From Croceivirga radicis (GTDB taxonomy: Bacteria > Bacteroidota > Bacteroidia > Flavobacteriales > Flavobacteriaceae), in the NCBI RefSeq assembly GCF_002072105.2, contig NZ_MTBC01000003.1, forward strand, positions 1-64,000: a stretch of 64,000 bases of DNA, in the 5' to 3' direction. This document shows positions 53,131 through 60,582 of this stretch, in pieces. Numbering within the stretch: position 1 is the first letter of the stretch; every line of letters begins with the position of its first letter. The notes beneath the pieces were generated by a model. It did not search any database. It worked only from the letters and a program-made list of their open reading frames with translations, and was not told the origin of the DNA. Both the position numbers and the translations under genes were made by a program.

Positions 53131-54243
53131 TTAACTGTTTTGTTCGTGTTCATAAGTTGGATAATCTAAATATCCTTCCTTTCCTGGCGTATAAAAAGTG
53201 TCCTCGTCCCAATCACTTAATTCGTAATTATTTTCAAATCGATGTACTAAGTCTGGATTACTAATAAAAAGCTTACCAAATGCTACCAAATCTGCCAAAC
53301 CTTTCTCTAAAACGGCATTGCCCTTGGCTTGGTCAAAACCAGCATTTATCATTAACGTGCCCTTGTAAATTGGTCTAAAATGTTCCGCAATATTGGTTAT
53401 TGCATAGTCTACATCAGAAACATCATTAAAAGGTTCTGACAAATGCACATAGGCCAAATTGTAATTGTTTAGACGGTCTATAACATATTCAAAAGTTGGG
53501 ATGGTATCTTTATCTACCGTTATTCCAAAAATATTATGGCAAGATGGATTAAATCTTGCTCCTATTCGGTTTTCTGGCACAACGCTTTTTATAGCATCCA
53601 AGACTTCAAAAAAGAATCTTGACCTGTTCTCTATACTACCACCGTATTCATCTTCTCGGATGTTAGCCGTACCATTAAAAAATTGATGAATTAAATAACC
53701 ATTGGAAGAATGTATTTCAACACCGTCAAAACCAGCTTCCATGGCATTCTTTGCCGCATTTTTAAAATCTTGAACCGTTTGCTTTATGTCTTCAATACTC
53801 ATGGCCTTTGGTGTAACCGTATCCTTAAAGCCATCTGGCGTATAGGTTTTTGCATTTGGGTTTATAGCAGACGGCGCTAAGGGTAAGTTGCCGTCATGAA
53901 AATCTGGATGGGACATACGCCCTACGTGCCACAGTTGCACAAAAATCTTACCTCCGTTCTCATGTACTTTATCCGTTACTTTTTTCCAACCGGCTACTTG
54001 TTCTTTTGTGTGTATACCCGCTGTATTTACATAACCAATGGCTTGCTTAGAAATTTGTGAGCCTTCTGTAATAATTAATCCTGCTCCAGACCGCTGCGCA
54101 TAATAGGGAACATGTAAATCTTGCGTGGGTACGTTTTCAGTATTGGCCGCCCTACTTCTAGTCATGGGCGCCATAATAACACGATTTCTTAATTCTATAT
54201 CGCCCAAAGTGTAGGGCTTTAGTAAAGGTTGCATAGTTGTCAT
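53131..54243 (-). CDS. Old-yellow-enzyme ene-reductase (NemA-like)
   Basis: A 370-residue FMN enzyme of the OYE family. Motifs are RVIMAPMTRSRA near the start, GSQISKQAIGYVNTAGIH, FVQLWHVGRMSHPDF, GFDGVEIHSSNGYLIHQFF and DEYGGSIENRSRF. The active-site pair near residue 185, usually HxxN or HN, is His-Ser-Ser-Asn here, keeping His and Asn. It reduces activated alkenes with NAD(P)H. It lies 14 bases before the ADH gene and 40 bases after the Crp gene. Confidence 0.9.
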   Translation of the reverse strand: MTTMQPLLKPYTLGDIELRNRVIMAPMTRSRAANTENVPTQDLHVPYYAQRSGAGLIITEGSQISKQAIGYVNTAGIHTKEQVAGWKKVTDKVHENGGKIFVQLWHVGRMSHPDFHDGNLPLAPSAINPNAKTYTPDGFKDTVTPKAMSIEDIKQTVQDFKNAAKNAMEAGFDGVEIHSSNGYLIHQFFNGTANIREDEYGGSIENRSRFFFEVLDAIKSVVPENRIGARFNPSCHNIFGITVDKDTIPTFEYVIDRLNNYNLAYVHLSEPFNDVSDVDYAITNIAEHFRPIYKGTLMINAGFDQAKGNAVLEKGLADLVAFGKLFISNPDLVHRFENNYELSDWDEDTFYTPGKEGYLDYPTYEHEQNS

Positions 54244-54283
54244 AGTAATTTGTTTTTGTCGAAATTACTGGACAAATAAGTTT

Positions 54284-54889
54284 CTATGGTTGACCTACAT
54301 CAATATTTAGCCCTTCCTCCGTTAATGTTTTCCTAATTCTACTTAGACTTTCTGGAGATAGACCAAGGTAGTTGGCTATATGATAATTGGGCACCCTACT
54401 TTCTATGTTGGGATAGGTTTTGCAAAAATCCAGATACCGCTCTTTTGCATTCTCTTGCAAGGTAGATAGCACCCGTTTACGTTGAGAAATAAATCCTCTA
54501 GTAACTAAAATTCTAAAGTACCGTTCAAAAATTGGATGGTCGTGATATAATTGTTCCAAATCATTAAAACTTATAGACCATAATTTGGCGTCTTCTATAG
54601 CTTCAATATATAGTTTAGAAGGAATTTTATTGTAAAAGGCATCAAAATCGCCAACCCACCAATCTTCTATTGCAAATTGTATAATATGCTTGTGCCCTTT
54701 TTTATCTAGGTAATAAGCAATTAAACAACCAGACTCAACAAAGAATTCGTGTTGTATGTAGGTGCCAGGATGTATTAAATTTTCCTTTTTTTTAAGTTCC
54801 AAGGGTTGTAATACACTGGTAAATGCCTTAAGCGCATGGCTGGTTGGGGTAACATATTTTTCAACATGTGTAATTATCTTGGAATACAT
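54284..54889 (-). CDS. Crp/Fnr-family regulator
   Basis: A 201-residue regulator. The ATG at 54889 is preferred over a TTG at 54937. The N-terminal effector domain covers about residues 20-110 (LIHPGTYIQHEFFVESGCLIAYYLDKKGHK). The C-terminal HTH has ERYLDFCKTYP and YHIANYLGLSPESLSRIRKTL. Such regulators often lack the cAMP-binding residues. It sits directly upstream of the ene-reductase, in the same direction, and may control the OYE-ADH genes in response to reactive electrophiles (inference). Confidence 0.88.
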   Translation of the reverse strand: MYSKIITHVEKYVTPTSHALKAFTSVLQPLELKKKENLIHPGTYIQHEFFVESGCLIAYYLDKKGHKHIIQFAIEDWWVGDFDAFYNKIPSKLYIEAIEDAKLWSISFNDLEQLYHDHPIFERYFRILVTRGFISQRKRVLSTLQENAKERYLDFCKTYPNIESRVPNYHIANYLGLSPESLSRIRKTLTEEGLNIDVGQP

Positions 54890-54939
54890 GTTGTAAAGAT
54901 GTATAAAATTTATAGGCTTGGCAAGGTAAACCAACAATA

Positions 54940-55254
54940 CTACATATCTCCCAAAATATAGGCAGCCACCTTTTGCTCCATTAAATTAAACTTTTTTAAA
55001 GATAATTTTACCTGTTCATAGGCTGCTTCTGGATCTAGTAGCTGTTTTTGTAGATTGTTGAACAACAATAGCTGATCCTTGGCTAGCTGGTTAAAGCCTT
55101 GTTTTATCTCTTTAATTTTGTCAAAACCTTGCGGGCTTTTTGGTTCAAATTGATACGAATTTAACTTACGCACCATTCGTAAAACACAACGGTGATTTCG
55201 CTCTAAACGAAACACCAATTGGTCATAATCATTGTTAGCAGTTTGTACATCCAT
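54940..55254 (-). CDS. Small helical protein of unknown function
   Basis: A 104-residue, strongly charged and helical protein (LVFRLERNHRCVLRMVRKLNSYQF; LLLFNNLQKQLLDPEAAYEQVKLSLKKFN). No signal peptide or known family. It is transcribed just ahead of the Crp regulator, whose start is 50 bases past this stop, so it may belong to the same operon. Confidence 0.6.
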   Translation of the reverse strand: MDVQTANNDYDQLVFRLERNHRCVLRMVRKLNSYQFEPKSPQGFDKIKEIKQGFNQLAKDQLLLFNNLQKQLLDPEAAYEQVKLSLKKFNLMEQKVAAYILGDM

Positions 55255-55354
55255 AACGGTTTAGTTTTTTGTGAATAGCCTGTCCTTTAAATTTACAGAA
55301 AATTCTTTCAAATTAGACATGATATTTATCATATTCCAATACTTTAACACTGTC

Positions 55355-55362
55355 TACCTTTG
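55355..55362 (+). promoter_or_regulatory. Candidate -7 box of hibernation factor gene
   Basis: TACCTTTG fits TAnnTTTG, 83 bases before the ATG at 55446. No convincing -33 element lies at the expected distance. Confidence 0.3.
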
Positions 55363-55445
55363 ATTTTAAACAGTTATAACATAGCCCTAACAGATTTTTA
55401 ATCTTGATATGTTTAACTTAACTATAAACTTTAAAATAAAGAATC

Positions 55446-55751
55446 ATGAATATTACGTTTGAGTACCACGATGTAAAATCGAGTGAGCGTTTGGAAAGCT
55501 TAACCCGTAAAAAACTAGAACATTTAGAAGAGAAGTTTGATTTTATAGTGAAAGCTTCTGTTTTTATAAAACATGAAAACACTACATCTCCATTAAAAGG
55601 AAAAATATGTGGTATACAACTTAGTGTTCCAGGGCCTAGATTATTTGCGGAAGCCGATGAAGAAAGTTTTGAAAGCGCCATTCATAAAACCATCCACGAA
55701 TTGGATAGGCAACTTAGCAAGAAAAAAGAAAAAATGAAGGCACATCATTAA
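55446..55751 (+). CDS. hpf: Ribosome hibernation-promoting factor (short HPF/RaiA type)
   Basis: A 101-residue protein of the HPF/RaiA family. The fold is beta-alpha-beta-beta-beta-alpha: MNITFEYHDVKSSERLESLTRKKLEHLEEKF, then strands with VKASVFIKHENT and GKICGIQLSVPGPRLFAEADEESFESAIHKTIHELDRQL. The basic C-terminal helix (LSKKKEKMKAHH) is expected to bind the ribosome. The long-form C-terminal dimerisation domain is missing, so it is the short type. A perfect terminator follows. Confidence 0.9.
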   Translation: MNITFEYHDVKSSERLESLTRKKLEHLEEKFDFIVKASVFIKHENTTSPLKGKICGIQLSVPGPRLFAEADEESFESAIHKTIHELDRQLSKKKEKMKAHH

Positions 55752-55776
55752 TAGCAGTCTATACTCAATAAGCAAT

Positions 55777-55812
55777 AAAAAACCCCGGTACGATGAATAC
55801 CGGGGTTTTTGT
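55777..55812. terminator. Bidirectional terminator after hpf
   Basis: ACCCCGGTA and TACCGGGGT form a perfect 9-bp stem with a seven-base loop, flanked by A and T runs. It separates hpf from the convergent OmpA gene. Confidence 0.9.
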
Positions 55813-55837
55813 TGTGAATTGATTCAAATGTATTCGA

Positions 55838-56533
55838 TTAACCTTTGGTCTCTCTCATAGCTTCTTCCTTAAGTTCATCGTTAGCTATGATAGCTAACTC
55901 TACCCTTCTATTCTTTGCTTTACCTTCTGCGGTATCGTTAGATTCTCTTGGTTGTGTTTCGCCATACCATTTAGTAGAAAATCTAGAGGGACTAATACCT
56001 TTGGCAATTAAATAATTGGTTACAGATTCTGCCCTTCTTTGAGAAAGGGACATATTATAATCTTCTGCGCCCGCACTATCTGTATGCCCTTCAACTAAAA
56101 TATTAGACTTTGGATACTCAGTTAAGATATTTGCCATTTTATCCAATGTGGTAGCAGACATGCCTTTAACATCAGACTTATTTGTGTCAAAATACACACC
56201 AGCGTCTTGGGTAAATGTTACGTTAATACCTTCTCCTACACGCTGTACTTCTGCACCTGGAATTTCTTCCTCTATACGTTCTGCCTGCCTATCCATTCGG
56301 TTACCAATGTAACCACCAGCAGCACCACCAATTGCAGCACCAATAATTGCACCAAGGGCAGTATTGCCACCCTTACCTACATTGTTACCTATAACTCCTC
56401 CAATTACCGCACCACCAGAAGCACCTATCACGGCTCCTTTTTGCGTATTGTTGGCATTTCTAACAGTACTACAGCTAACTACTAAAACCAAGGACATGGC
56501 CAGTGCTGCTGCTTTTATTTTATAATTTTTCAT
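55838..56533 (-). CDS. OmpA-family lipoprotein with glycine zipper
   Basis: A 231-residue lipoprotein. The signal ends in LVVSC (Cys21). Residues about 35-80 are glycine-zipper repeats (GAVIGASGGAVIGGVIGNNVG; GAIIGAAIGGAAGGYIG). The C-terminal domain is OmpA-like peptidoglycan binding: YFDTNKSDVKG, NILVEGHTDSAGAEDYN and SQRRAESVTNYL. It anchors the envelope to peptidoglycan. It follows the lipocalin gene by 11 bases, so they form one operon. Confidence 0.9.
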   Translation of the reverse strand: MKNYKIKAAALAMSLVLVVSCSTVRNANNTQKGAVIGASGGAVIGGVIGNNVGKGGNTALGAIIGAAIGGAAGGYIGNRMDRQAERIEEEIPGAEVQRVGEGINVTFTQDAGVYFDTNKSDVKGMSATTLDKMANILTEYPKSNILVEGHTDSAGAEDYNMSLSQRRAESVTNYLIAKGISPSRFSTKWYGETQPRESNDTAEGKAKNRRVELAIIANDELKEEAMRETKG

Positions 56534-56544
56534 GCTGTTTTTAT

Positions 56545-57030
56545 TTATAATTGTTTAGTAAAATTGTAAACCAAGGTTACCATCTCACCTCCAGCGTTTA
56601 CACGTGATTTTAAGGTCATCTGGTTTTCCGTAAGATTGGCTATATCCAATCTATACCCAAGTCCGCCAGAGATATCCTTGTTTTTTTCGTCTATGAACTT
56701 AAACTGTAACTGACTTACAGAATTGGTAGGCTCTACAATAGTCCATTTAATAAAACGGTCACCACCTTGACAAAGACTTCCACCTTGGATAGTGTAACGC
56801 CCTGTATTGTTATTGTCCCTAAAAAACCACTGACTGCCTTCAAAACATATTGCTTGGCTATCATTAAAAAGAACAGATTTGAACATGCCGTCGGTACCCT
56901 CATAGGATACGTTATTCAATATCCAGCTGCCACTTAAGATGTTCTGTTGTTGTCTGGATGATTTAGATACGGAACATGAAACCACTAAAAGGGCAAATAT
57001 GGCCATACCAATGTATTTTCTTGCTTTCAT
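56545..57030 (-). CDS. Lipocalin-family lipoprotein
   Basis: A 161-residue lipoprotein. The lipobox is LVVSC (Cys19). GSWILNNVSYEG matches the lipocalin start motif, followed by eight strands (WFFRDNNNTGRYTIQGGSLC; GGDRFIKWTIVE). The family binds hydrophobic ligands. It is the first gene of the pair with the OmpA-like protein and uses the same kind of signal sequence. The two may work together at the outer membrane (inference). Confidence 0.78.
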   Translation of the reverse strand: MKARKYIGMAIFALLVVSCSVSKSSRQQQNILSGSWILNNVSYEGTDGMFKSVLFNDSQAICFEGSQWFFRDNNNTGRYTIQGGSLCQGGDRFIKWTIVEPTNSVSQLQFKFIDEKNKDISGGLGYRLDIANLTENQMTLKSRVNAGGEMVTLVYNFTKQL

Positions 57031-57238
57031 AAGATTAGATTTGTTATGCTATATACGTTTGTTATACAATTTGGATCTTTAAACATTGTTAATAAATGTT
57101 AAAGTGATATAGCTTAATTCTGAAGGCAAAGGAACATGCTAATTGTAATACCTACTGGTTCAAAACCTTTAATTCTTATCTCTATTGATTATGCACATTA
57201 ATTCGAAGCCTTGTAAATACGGTAGCTTACCCTAAAAT

Positions 57239-57271
57239 TTGTTCTGTTATTCAGAAGTTTGTGTAAATTTG
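57239..57271 (+). promoter_or_regulatory. Candidate promoter of 2OG oxygenase/SUI1 operon
   Basis: TTG at 57239-57241 (within TTTG) and TAAATTTG at 57264-57271 are 22 bases apart, in the range of the Bacteroidetes TTG-N17-23-TAnnTTTG promoter. The start codon follows at 57298. Confidence 0.55.
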
Positions 57272-57297
57272 ATTTGACTAATTTTTAAAATAGTAAA

Positions 57298-58248
57298 ATG
57301 AGTGCTATACCAAGTGTTGATTTGAAGGATTTTACCTCTAATGACCCTGAGCGAAAAGAAAAATTTGTAGAAGAAATAGGTGCCGCATTTGAAAATATTG
57401 GCTTTGTAGCACTTAGTGGCCATTTTTTATCGGACCAGTTGGTAGATGATTTATATGAGGAGATAAAAAAATTCTTTGCTCTACCGCAAGAAATCAAAGA
57501 TTCTTATGAAATTGAAGGAATTGGTGGTCAAAGAGGCTATACTTCTTTTGGAAAAGAGCATGCAAAAGGTAAAAAAGAGGGAGATTTAAAAGAGTTTTGG
57601 CATTTTGGGCAATATGTAGAAGATGATCCGAAATTAGAGGCGGAGTATCCAGATAATGTTGAGGTTAAAGAACTGCCTAATTTTAACGCTGTAGGTAAAG
57701 AAACCTACAAAATGTTAGAGAAAACGGCCAAATATGTTTTAAGAGCTTTAGCGATACACTTAAATTTAGAAGAGACTTATTTTGATGCATATATTAAAAA
57801 TGGTAATTCTATTTTAAGGCCTATACATTACCCGCCTATAAAAGAAGAACCCAAAAACGCTGTTAGAGCCGCAGCTCACGGAGATATAAATTTAATAACT
57901 TTGTTAATGGGAGCCCATGGCAAGGGACTTCAAGTTAAGGACCATGAAGGCAATTGGGTAGATGCTATTGCTAAACCAGACCAGTTAATGATTAATGTAG
58001 GTGATATGCTTTCTAGGTTATCTAACAATAAATTAAAATCTACCATACACCAAGTGGTAAACCCACCTAAAGAGTTATGGGGAACTTCAAGATATTCCAT
58101 ACCGTTTTTTATGCATCCTGTTAGCGATATGCCGCTTAACTGTTTAGAAAATTGCATTACCAAAGATAACCCTAAACAATTTGAAGATATTACCGCGGGT
58201 GAATACCTGTATGAGCGTTTGGTAGAATTAGGATTGGTAAAAAAATAA
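57298..58248 (+). CDS. 2-oxoglutarate/Fe(II) oxygenase, isopenicillin N synthase-like
   Basis: A 316-residue enzyme of the IPNS/2OG-Fe(II) dioxygenase family. A DIOX_N-like domain leads (VDLKDFTSNDPERKEKFVEEIGAAFENIGFVALSGH, residues about 5-45). The metal triad is His and Asp in AAHGDINLITLL (about 198 and 200) with the distal His in STIHQVVNPP. The Arg/Ser of the 2-oxoglutarate pocket is in RYSIPFF. It should hydroxylate or desaturate a small molecule; the substrate is unknown. The SUI1-like gene follows after one base. Confidence 0.9.
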   Translation: MSAIPSVDLKDFTSNDPERKEKFVEEIGAAFENIGFVALSGHFLSDQLVDDLYEEIKKFFALPQEIKDSYEIEGIGGQRGYTSFGKEHAKGKKEGDLKEFWHFGQYVEDDPKLEAEYPDNVEVKELPNFNAVGKETYKMLEKTAKYVLRALAIHLNLEETYFDAYIKNGNSILRPIHYPPIKEEPKNAVRAAAHGDINLITLLMGAHGKGLQVKDHEGNWVDAIAKPDQLMINVGDMLSRLSNNKLKSTIHQVVNPPKELWGTSRYSIPFFMHPVSDMPLNCLENCITKDNPKQFEDITAGEYLYERLVELGLVKK

Positions 58249-58249
58249 G

Positions 58250-58576
58250 ATGGATTTACAGGACCAATTAAAAAACCTTTTTCCAGACCACGAACCGGAA
58301 CCAGCGGCAAAGAAACCAGATAAACCCGATTTTTGGTTGCAAGAACAGCCGTTGATCTGCAAGTACGAAAAACGAAAGGGAAAACCCATTACTATTATTG
58401 AAGGGTACAATGGAGCGCCAGAAGATTTTAAAAAATTGGCCAAAGCAATAAAACAATTGCTTAGCGTTGGAGGAAGCCATAAAAACGAAACTATAATTGT
58501 GCAAGGCGATTATAGAGACAAAATAATGGGTTTCTTAAAAGAAAAGGGGTTTCAGGTAAAACGAGTTGGGGGCTGA
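58250..58576 (+). CDS. SUI1/eIF1-like translation factor
   Basis: A 108-residue protein of the SUI1/eIF1 family (YciH type). The core signature is KYEKRKGKPITIIEGYNG (Arg/Lys-rich strand), then KKLAKAIKQLLSVGGSHKNETIIVQGD and VKRVGG. The first 35 residues are a charged linker. The family affects start-site fidelity in archaea and eukaryotes; bacterial members are uncommon but known. Its start is one base past the oxygenase stop, so it is translationally coupled. Confidence 0.88.
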   Translation: MDLQDQLKNLFPDHEPEPAAKKPDKPDFWLQEQPLICKYEKRKGKPITIIEGYNGAPEDFKKLAKAIKQLLSVGGSHKNETIIVQGDYRDKIMGFLKEKGFQVKRVGG

Positions 58577-58723
58577 TTATCAAAAGCTTAAGAAAGTCCA
58601 ATTTTAATCGATTATCTGTTAAAATTATCGCTTTCCGTAATAGGTTTTAGAGCTATTGTTTTGCATTTTTTTCTTTAAGCCTTACATTTAATTCTCTTAA
58701 CCAACGAAAACAACGAACTTAAA

Positions 58724-59656
58724 ATGAAAAATTTATTACACATTACCAATGGTGATAGCTTCACACAAAGGCTCCAAGGGCTATCCGTAGATGGTGATAT
58801 CATTACATGGCGAGAAATGTTATGTGAAGGTAAAACCGTGAGTACGGTTGGTAGTGAAACATTCTGGAAAACCCGTTTTGAATTCTTAAATGAGAATTAT
58901 AAGGTAAGTAAGTCCTGGTTTATTGAAAAAACGCTCAAAGAATACCGTTCTCTTTGTAACCACAAACAACAAGACCAAATTGTTCTTTGGTTTGAGTATG
59001 ATTTGTTCTGCCAAGTAAACATGCTAGCTGTAATAAGTTGGTTAAAAACCCATAGAAGACACGCAGAAATATCCTTGGTCTGTAGTGGTAAAGAAAATAG
59101 CGGTGAAAAACTTTATGCGCTGAACGAACTGAGTGATGAAAGGCTTCTAGAACTTTATGCCAACAAAATTATCTTAACCCAAGATGATATTGAATTTGCA
59201 GATTATGTATGGCAATTGTACTGTAGTGACAACCCCATAAGACTGGAAAATTTAGGGGATTTTGAAAATTATCAATTTAATTATTTAGAAGATGCCATTC
59301 AGTTACACCTTAAACGTTTTCCAAGTATTAAAAACGGGCTGAACGAACTGGAAAATAGAATCCTTTCTATTGCCGCTAACGAAAAACCAAAATCGAAAAA
59401 GGCCTTTTTGGGCACCTTGTTACAAGTTCAGAACGATTATGGTTTTGGAGACTCACAATATGATCGCATGCTAAACAAGCTTAAACCATTGATTTCTTCT
59501 TTTAACCCAGCAAGATTATCAAAAATGGGGAAAGAGGTTTTAGCTGAACAAACCAATTTTTACGCTAATCTTAGGGAAGGAAATGATTATTTAGGAGGAG
59601 CCCTCAAATACAACTTTCTTTACAACACGGATAATAAACGAATTCTTAAACTTTAA
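58724..59656 (+). CDS. DUF1835-domain protein
   Basis: A 310-residue cytoplasmic protein of the DUF1835 family: MKNLLHITNGDSFTQRLQGL and DIITWREMLCEGKT at the start. The mid-section has VLWFEYDLFCQVNMLAVISWL. The C-terminal part is helical (FPSIKNGLNELENRILSIA; YGFGDSQYDRMLNKLKP). No enzymatic function is known for the family. It begins a run of plus-strand genes towards ppk1. Confidence 0.78.
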   Translation: MKNLLHITNGDSFTQRLQGLSVDGDIITWREMLCEGKTVSTVGSETFWKTRFEFLNENYKVSKSWFIEKTLKEYRSLCNHKQQDQIVLWFEYDLFCQVNMLAVISWLKTHRRHAEISLVCSGKENSGEKLYALNELSDERLLELYANKIILTQDDIEFADYVWQLYCSDNPIRLENLGDFENYQFNYLEDAIQLHLKRFPSIKNGLNELENRILSIAANEKPKSKKAFLGTLLQVQNDYGFGDSQYDRMLNKLKPLISSFNPARLSKMGKEVLAEQTNFYANLREGNDYLGGALKYNFLYNTDNKRILKL

Positions 59657-59664
59657 TAATATTT

Positions 59665-60528
59665 ATGCCCATAGCGGATTCCGAGCTAATTTTAAATCCG
59701 GATAATAGCATATATCATTTAAACATCTTACCGGAAGATGTTGCAGATAACATAATTACGGTTGGGGACCCAGATAGGGTCTCTGCTGTTTCTAACCTTT
59801 TTGATACTATAGAGTTGAAAAAAGGAAAGCGTGAATTTGTTACCCATACTGGTTATTTTAATAAAAAAAGGATTACGGTTATATCTACCGGCATTGGAAC
59901 GGACAATATAGACATTGTTCTAAACGAGTTGGACGCCCTAGTTAATATAGATTTTAAAACACGGGAAATAAAACCCAATAAAAAAAGTCTTAATATTATA
60001 AGAATTGGCACCTCTGGCGCAATCCAAGAACACATACCAATAGATAGCTTTTTAATTTCAAAAAAAGCCATTGGTTTAGACGGGCTCATGCATTTTTATG
60101 AGTTGAACAATAAAGAAGAGTCTAGCTTTACAAATGCCTTAAAATCGCACTTAAATTGGCCCCTTGCCATCTCCCCTTATACCTATAGCTGTAGTAACAA
60201 GTTGGCTAACCTATTCAAAGATGATACAGTATATGAAGGTATAACGGTGACAAACGCCGGTTTCTATGCTCCACAGGGTAGACAATTACGAAAAAAACCT
60301 GTGCTATTAGATTTTCACGAAAAGCTAAGGGGTTTTTCATTCCAACAGCAACAAATAACCAATTTAGAGATGGAAACAGCAGGTATTTATGGCTTAGCTA
60401 AACTATTGGGGCATAAAGCTGTATCCATGAATGCTATTTTAGCAAATAGGTACAATGGCAACTTTAGTAAAACACCACAGAAAACAGTAGACAATCTAAT
60501 TGCGTATTGTCTAGAAAGACTTACTTAA
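59665..60528 (+). CDS. Nucleoside phosphorylase-like protein (PNP/UDP family)
   Basis: A 287-residue enzyme of the PNP_UDP_1 family. ITVGDPDRV supplies a phosphate site, FVTHTGYFNKKRITVISTGIGTDN and RIGTSGAIQ form the nucleoside pocket, and NLEMETAGIYGLAKLLGHKA is the family signature around the ribose-binding Glu. It probably cleaves uridine or another nucleoside with phosphate. It follows the DUF1835 gene by eight bases and precedes ppk1 by 54. Confidence 0.85.
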   Translation: MPIADSELILNPDNSIYHLNILPEDVADNIITVGDPDRVSAVSNLFDTIELKKGKREFVTHTGYFNKKRITVISTGIGTDNIDIVLNELDALVNIDFKTREIKPNKKSLNIIRIGTSGAIQEHIPIDSFLISKKAIGLDGLMHFYELNNKEESSFTNALKSHLNWPLAISPYTYSCSNKLANLFKDDTVYEGITVTNAGFYAPQGRQLRKKPVLLDFHEKLRGFSFQQQQITNLEMETAGIYGLAKLLGHKAVSMNAILANRYNGNFSKTPQKTVDNLIAYCLERLT

Positions 60529-60561
60529 CATTTGTTTAAAAAGTAAGCTATTTCAATTTTA

Positions 60562-60569
60562 TATTTTTG
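60562..60569 (+). promoter_or_regulatory. Candidate -7 box of ppk1
   Basis: TATTTTTG fits TAnnTTTG, 14 bases before the ppk1 ATG. A TTTG at 60531-60534 is 27 bases upstream, longer than usual. Confidence 0.35.
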
Positions 60570-60582
60570 GCAAAAGACCTAC

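Noticed and set aside
57200-57235. GGTA-GCT-TACC near 57220 as an operator
   Set aside because: Arms of only four bases; expected by chance.
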